DNA of 63,501 bases. Origin: Burkholderiaceae bacterium. GTDB taxonomy: Bacteria; Pseudomonadota; Gammaproteobacteria; Burkholderiales; Burkholderiaceae_E. Positions 62,137-63,501 of the stretch are shown here, one piece after another (positions within the stretch are counted from its first letter, which is position 1; each line of letters begins with the position of its first letter). A model generated the notes under the pieces. That model did not search any database and had not been told where the DNA came from. It saw nothing but the letters and a program-made list of their open reading frames with translations. The translations under genes were made by a program, and so were the position numbers. The stretch is from contig JAGXFG010000095.1 in the NCBI GenBank assembly GCA_024637395.1, forward strand, positions 1 through 63,501, given 5' to 3'.

Positions 62137-62331
62137 AATGAACCAAAAGTTCACATCCGAGGCCAGCGGCTCGGTTCCAACGCCCCAGACCCGCCGAGCG
62201 GTCGATTCTGGCTGTCCGACGGCGATCACGATGCAGAGCCGCTGTTAGACTGAACGTGGCCCTAAGTGCTTGATTCTAAAGTTCTTTTTAACATGTTACG
62301 AGAAAATCGTTCTTGATGGGAGCTAAATACT

Positions 62332-63135
62332 TTGGCAAGGCGACAAAAACATACTGAGGCGGTCTTTTCGCGCCGAATAGCCGAGGGCTACGGCCGCGGA
62401 ACTGGGATCAACTACCGACCCCTCTTCACCATGCGTGACTTTCCGTCCATTGGTCGCGTTCACCGGCCTTTGGGACTCGCTTTTCCACGCGTTCACCACC
62501 TCATGTCGGATCTCGAGTGGGCTGCGCTCTTGGCCTATGAGCGATTGCCTGGCGTTACTGAGATCCGTGAGCAGTACTACCTGGATCGCGTCGATACCAT
62601 GTATGTGGCAAATCGGCTCGGCTATCGCCACCCGACGGCTCGTGGGATCGTCTGGCCGATGAGCACTGACTTAGTGGTCACGATTGGCACCGGCCCATAC
62701 GCAAGGCTGCAGCCAGTGTGCGTCAAGTACACGGCGGACATGGCGAAACCACGAGTACGCGAGAAGCTGGCGATCGAGAGCGGCTACTGGGAAGAGCATG
62801 GCTGCCAACTCGCGTATTTCACTGAAGAGAGCCTCGACTTCGACACGCTGCGCACTCTCGAGGCCACCCGCCCTTTCTATCGCCTCGACGGGGTAGTGAA
62901 CCCCCGACCGGAGCAGGTTCCGGTGTTGATTGAAGACTGGCGACAGGCCCTTCGCAGCCCGCCGGCGACGCCGGTCAGTTCTGTTTGCACCGAACTCGAC
63001 CGCGCCCATGGCCTCGTGGTGGGCGGTGCCCAGGCGGTTCTATACCACCTCATCGCCACAGCGAAGGTATTCACGGCGCGCACACCGGCACTCACGCTGC
63101 GCCGCCTGGTCGCTGAGTTCGAGTGGCTAGGGTGA
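62332..63135 (+). CDS. tnsA: TnsA endonuclease of a Tn7-like transposon
   Basis: 267 residues from a TTG at 62332, with GGGAG 9 nt upstream; the next in-frame ATG would lose conserved sequence. It aligns by eye with Tn7 TnsA: GRGTGINYRP, PSIGRVHR, RVHHLMSDLEW, EIREQYYLDR, HPTARGIVWPMSTDLVV and EKLAIESGYWEEHG. The nuclease residues Glu62 and Asp113 match E63 and D114 of Tn7, and Lys122 is a candidate for the catalytic Lys. TnsA cuts the 5' ends of the transposon, allowing cut-and-paste. tnsB follows 7 nt later. Confidence 0.85.
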   Translation: MARRQKHTEAVFSRRIAEGYGRGTGINYRPLFTMRDFPSIGRVHRPLGLAFPRVHHLMSDLEWAALLAYERLPGVTEIREQYYLDRVDTMYVANRLGYRHPTARGIVWPMSTDLVVTIGTGPYARLQPVCVKYTADMAKPRVREKLAIESGYWEEHGCQLAYFTEESLDFDTLRTLEATRPFYRLDGVVNPRPEQVPVLIEDWRQALRSPPATPVSSVCTELDRAHGLVVGGAQAVLYHLIATAKVFTARTPALTLRRLVAEFEWLG

Positions 63136-63142
63136 ATTCAGC

Positions 63143-63367
63143 ATGACCGCCACTAACAGCACAGAACTCGCCGCCGTCGCCCGGCACACAGGCCCGCTTC
63201 AAATCAATCAGATCTTTCGTGATCAGGGCTTCGATCGAGACATTCGTATCGTCCACCTCAACGTGCCCCTGGACATCTGCGTGGTGTTTGACTGCAAGAG
63301 TGCCGCCGCTTTACCGAAAGTGATGCGCTACGAATCGGTCATGGATGCCGTCGTGAGGAGACCCCGA
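63143..63367 (+). pseudogene. tnsB: TnsB transposase, N-terminal 75 codons only, truncated by an insertion sequence
   Basis: The ATG lies 7 nt after tnsA, the place of tnsB in Tn7-type operons. Residues about 17-70 (LQINQIFRDQG...IRIVHLNVPLDICVVFDCKSAAALPKVMRYESVMDAV) resemble the N-terminal domain of TnsB, which precedes the helix-turn-helix and DDE core. At 63368 an IS21-like end begins, and the frame runs into it and stops at 63437-63439. The rest of tnsB, if kept, lies beyond the window. Confidence 0.6.
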
Positions 63368-63501
63368 TGGCCACCCAAACTCCCCCGGTTTTGGCCACTG
63401 CAAACTCCCCCACCTGAATTGATCGGGAACAGGGGGTAACGCCGGCGTCGTCGGCACCTGTTTGGCGGGACGTGAACCCGACCTCCCCGAGTGGAGGTCA
63501 C
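63368..63501. mobile_element. End of an IS21-family-like insertion sequence
   Basis: The boundary begins TGGCCACCCAAACTCCCCC and is repeated after five bases as TGGCCACTGCAAACTCCCCC. IS21-family elements start with TG and carry such multiple terminal repeats, which bind IstA. No istA frame is visible in the remaining 80 nt. The element continues past the right edge. Confidence 0.6.

Larger units (their letters stand above)
61418..62331. other. 914-nt region without a convincing gene, between hsdM and tnsA
   Basis: Only short frames are seen. The stretch holds the hsdM promoter side, a near-palindromic CG-rich operator candidate (61499-61516), a hairpin (61762-61780), a 71-bp structure with 10-bp inverted ends (61881-61951), a small inverted repeat (61987-62002) just before a 40-codon ORF, and the tnsA leader. 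AGTTCTTT at about 62279 resembles part of the repeat at 49740. It may be a scar of earlier insertions. Confidence 0.6.
49718..63501. mobile_element. Tn7-like transposon with defence cargo, right part beyond window
   Basis: Four features agree: position directly behind glmS, an array of short direct repeats like TnsB sites at the glmS side, tnsA (62332) followed by the start of tnsB (63143), and cargo with visibly lower GC than the core. The cargo between end and tnsA is a RAMA-type protein, an unknown ORF and a type I restriction-modification operon with an RloC-like ATPase. tnsC, tnsD/tniQ and the far end are outside the window. tnsB is broken by an IS21-like element. The left coordinate is approximate. 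Confidence 0.75.

Overview
The window is a high-GC proteobacterial chromosome segment, most likely from a betaproteobacterium. The gene neighbourhoods (secB-grxC-rhodanese-gpmA-ctpA-moeB; slmA-nucleotidase-argB; dksA-cobW-xerC-DUF484-dapF-lpxL-lpxL-metK-ahcY-metF) and a SAH riboswitch before ahcY are typical of that class. Genus cannot be read from the sequence alone. About 49.7 kb is densely packed housekeeping DNA. The last 13.8 kb is an accessory region that looks like a Tn7-type transposon inserted behind glmS. Layout of the core: positions 1-3200 carry a minus-strand aa3-type cytochrome oxidase operon (ctaC with fused cytochrome c, ctaD, a small assembly protein, and the start of cox11). 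3.4-15.3 kb holds a BioC-like methyltransferase, a ComF-like protein, trmL, a LOG-family protein, gpsA, an SH3 protein, secB, grxC, a membrane rhodanese, gpmA, ctpA, moeB, slmA, a HAD nucleotidase, argB and a histidine phosphatase. 15.4-21.4 kb holds a CoA-transferase with a C-terminal extension, hslVU, a tandem-STAS protein and a one-cysteine dksA. 21.6-32.4 kb runs from a CobW GTPase through xerC, DUF484, dapF and two lipid A acyltransferase homologues to the methyl-cycle genes metK, ahcY and metF. ahcY is preceded by a clear SAH riboswitch, and an overlapping GNAT/nitrilase pair sits before metF. 32.6-35.8 kb has two overlapping cyclic-di-GMP genes: an HD-GYP protein whose HD motif reads AD, and an intact EAL protein. 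35.8-47.8 kb has a frameshifted 5-formyl-THF cyclo-ligase, a lytic transglycosylase, an NDUFA9-like SDR, a GST, cca, DUF2905, a MidA-type methyltransferase, two pterin genes, ttcA, ubiB and glmU. glmS (47852-49698) carries one apparent single-base deletion. This and the similar lesion in the cyclo-ligase gene look more like sequence errors than real decay. Accessory region: glmS ends in the conserved segment recognised by TnsD-type proteins. Forty nucleotides later lie four exact copies (and one weaker copy) of an 11-bp motif, the first three spaced 19 bp, as in the glmS-proximal end of Tn7. Next come a RAMA/DUF4357-like protein, an unknown ORF, and a minus-strand type I restriction-modification operon ordered hsdM-hsdS-ATPase-hsdR-metallopeptidase. 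The ATPase has a CxxC in its middle and a possible R-x3-E...H triad, recalling RloC/PrrC anticodon nucleases that occupy the same position in prr-type loci. A 914-nt non-coding stretch with several inverted repeats separates this operon from tnsA (62332-63135). tnsB follows but is cut after 75 codons by the end of what appears to be an IS21-family element, which runs out of the window. The whole therefore reads as a Tn7-like element carrying an anti-phage island between its glmS-side end and tnsA, with its own transposase gene probably inactivated.
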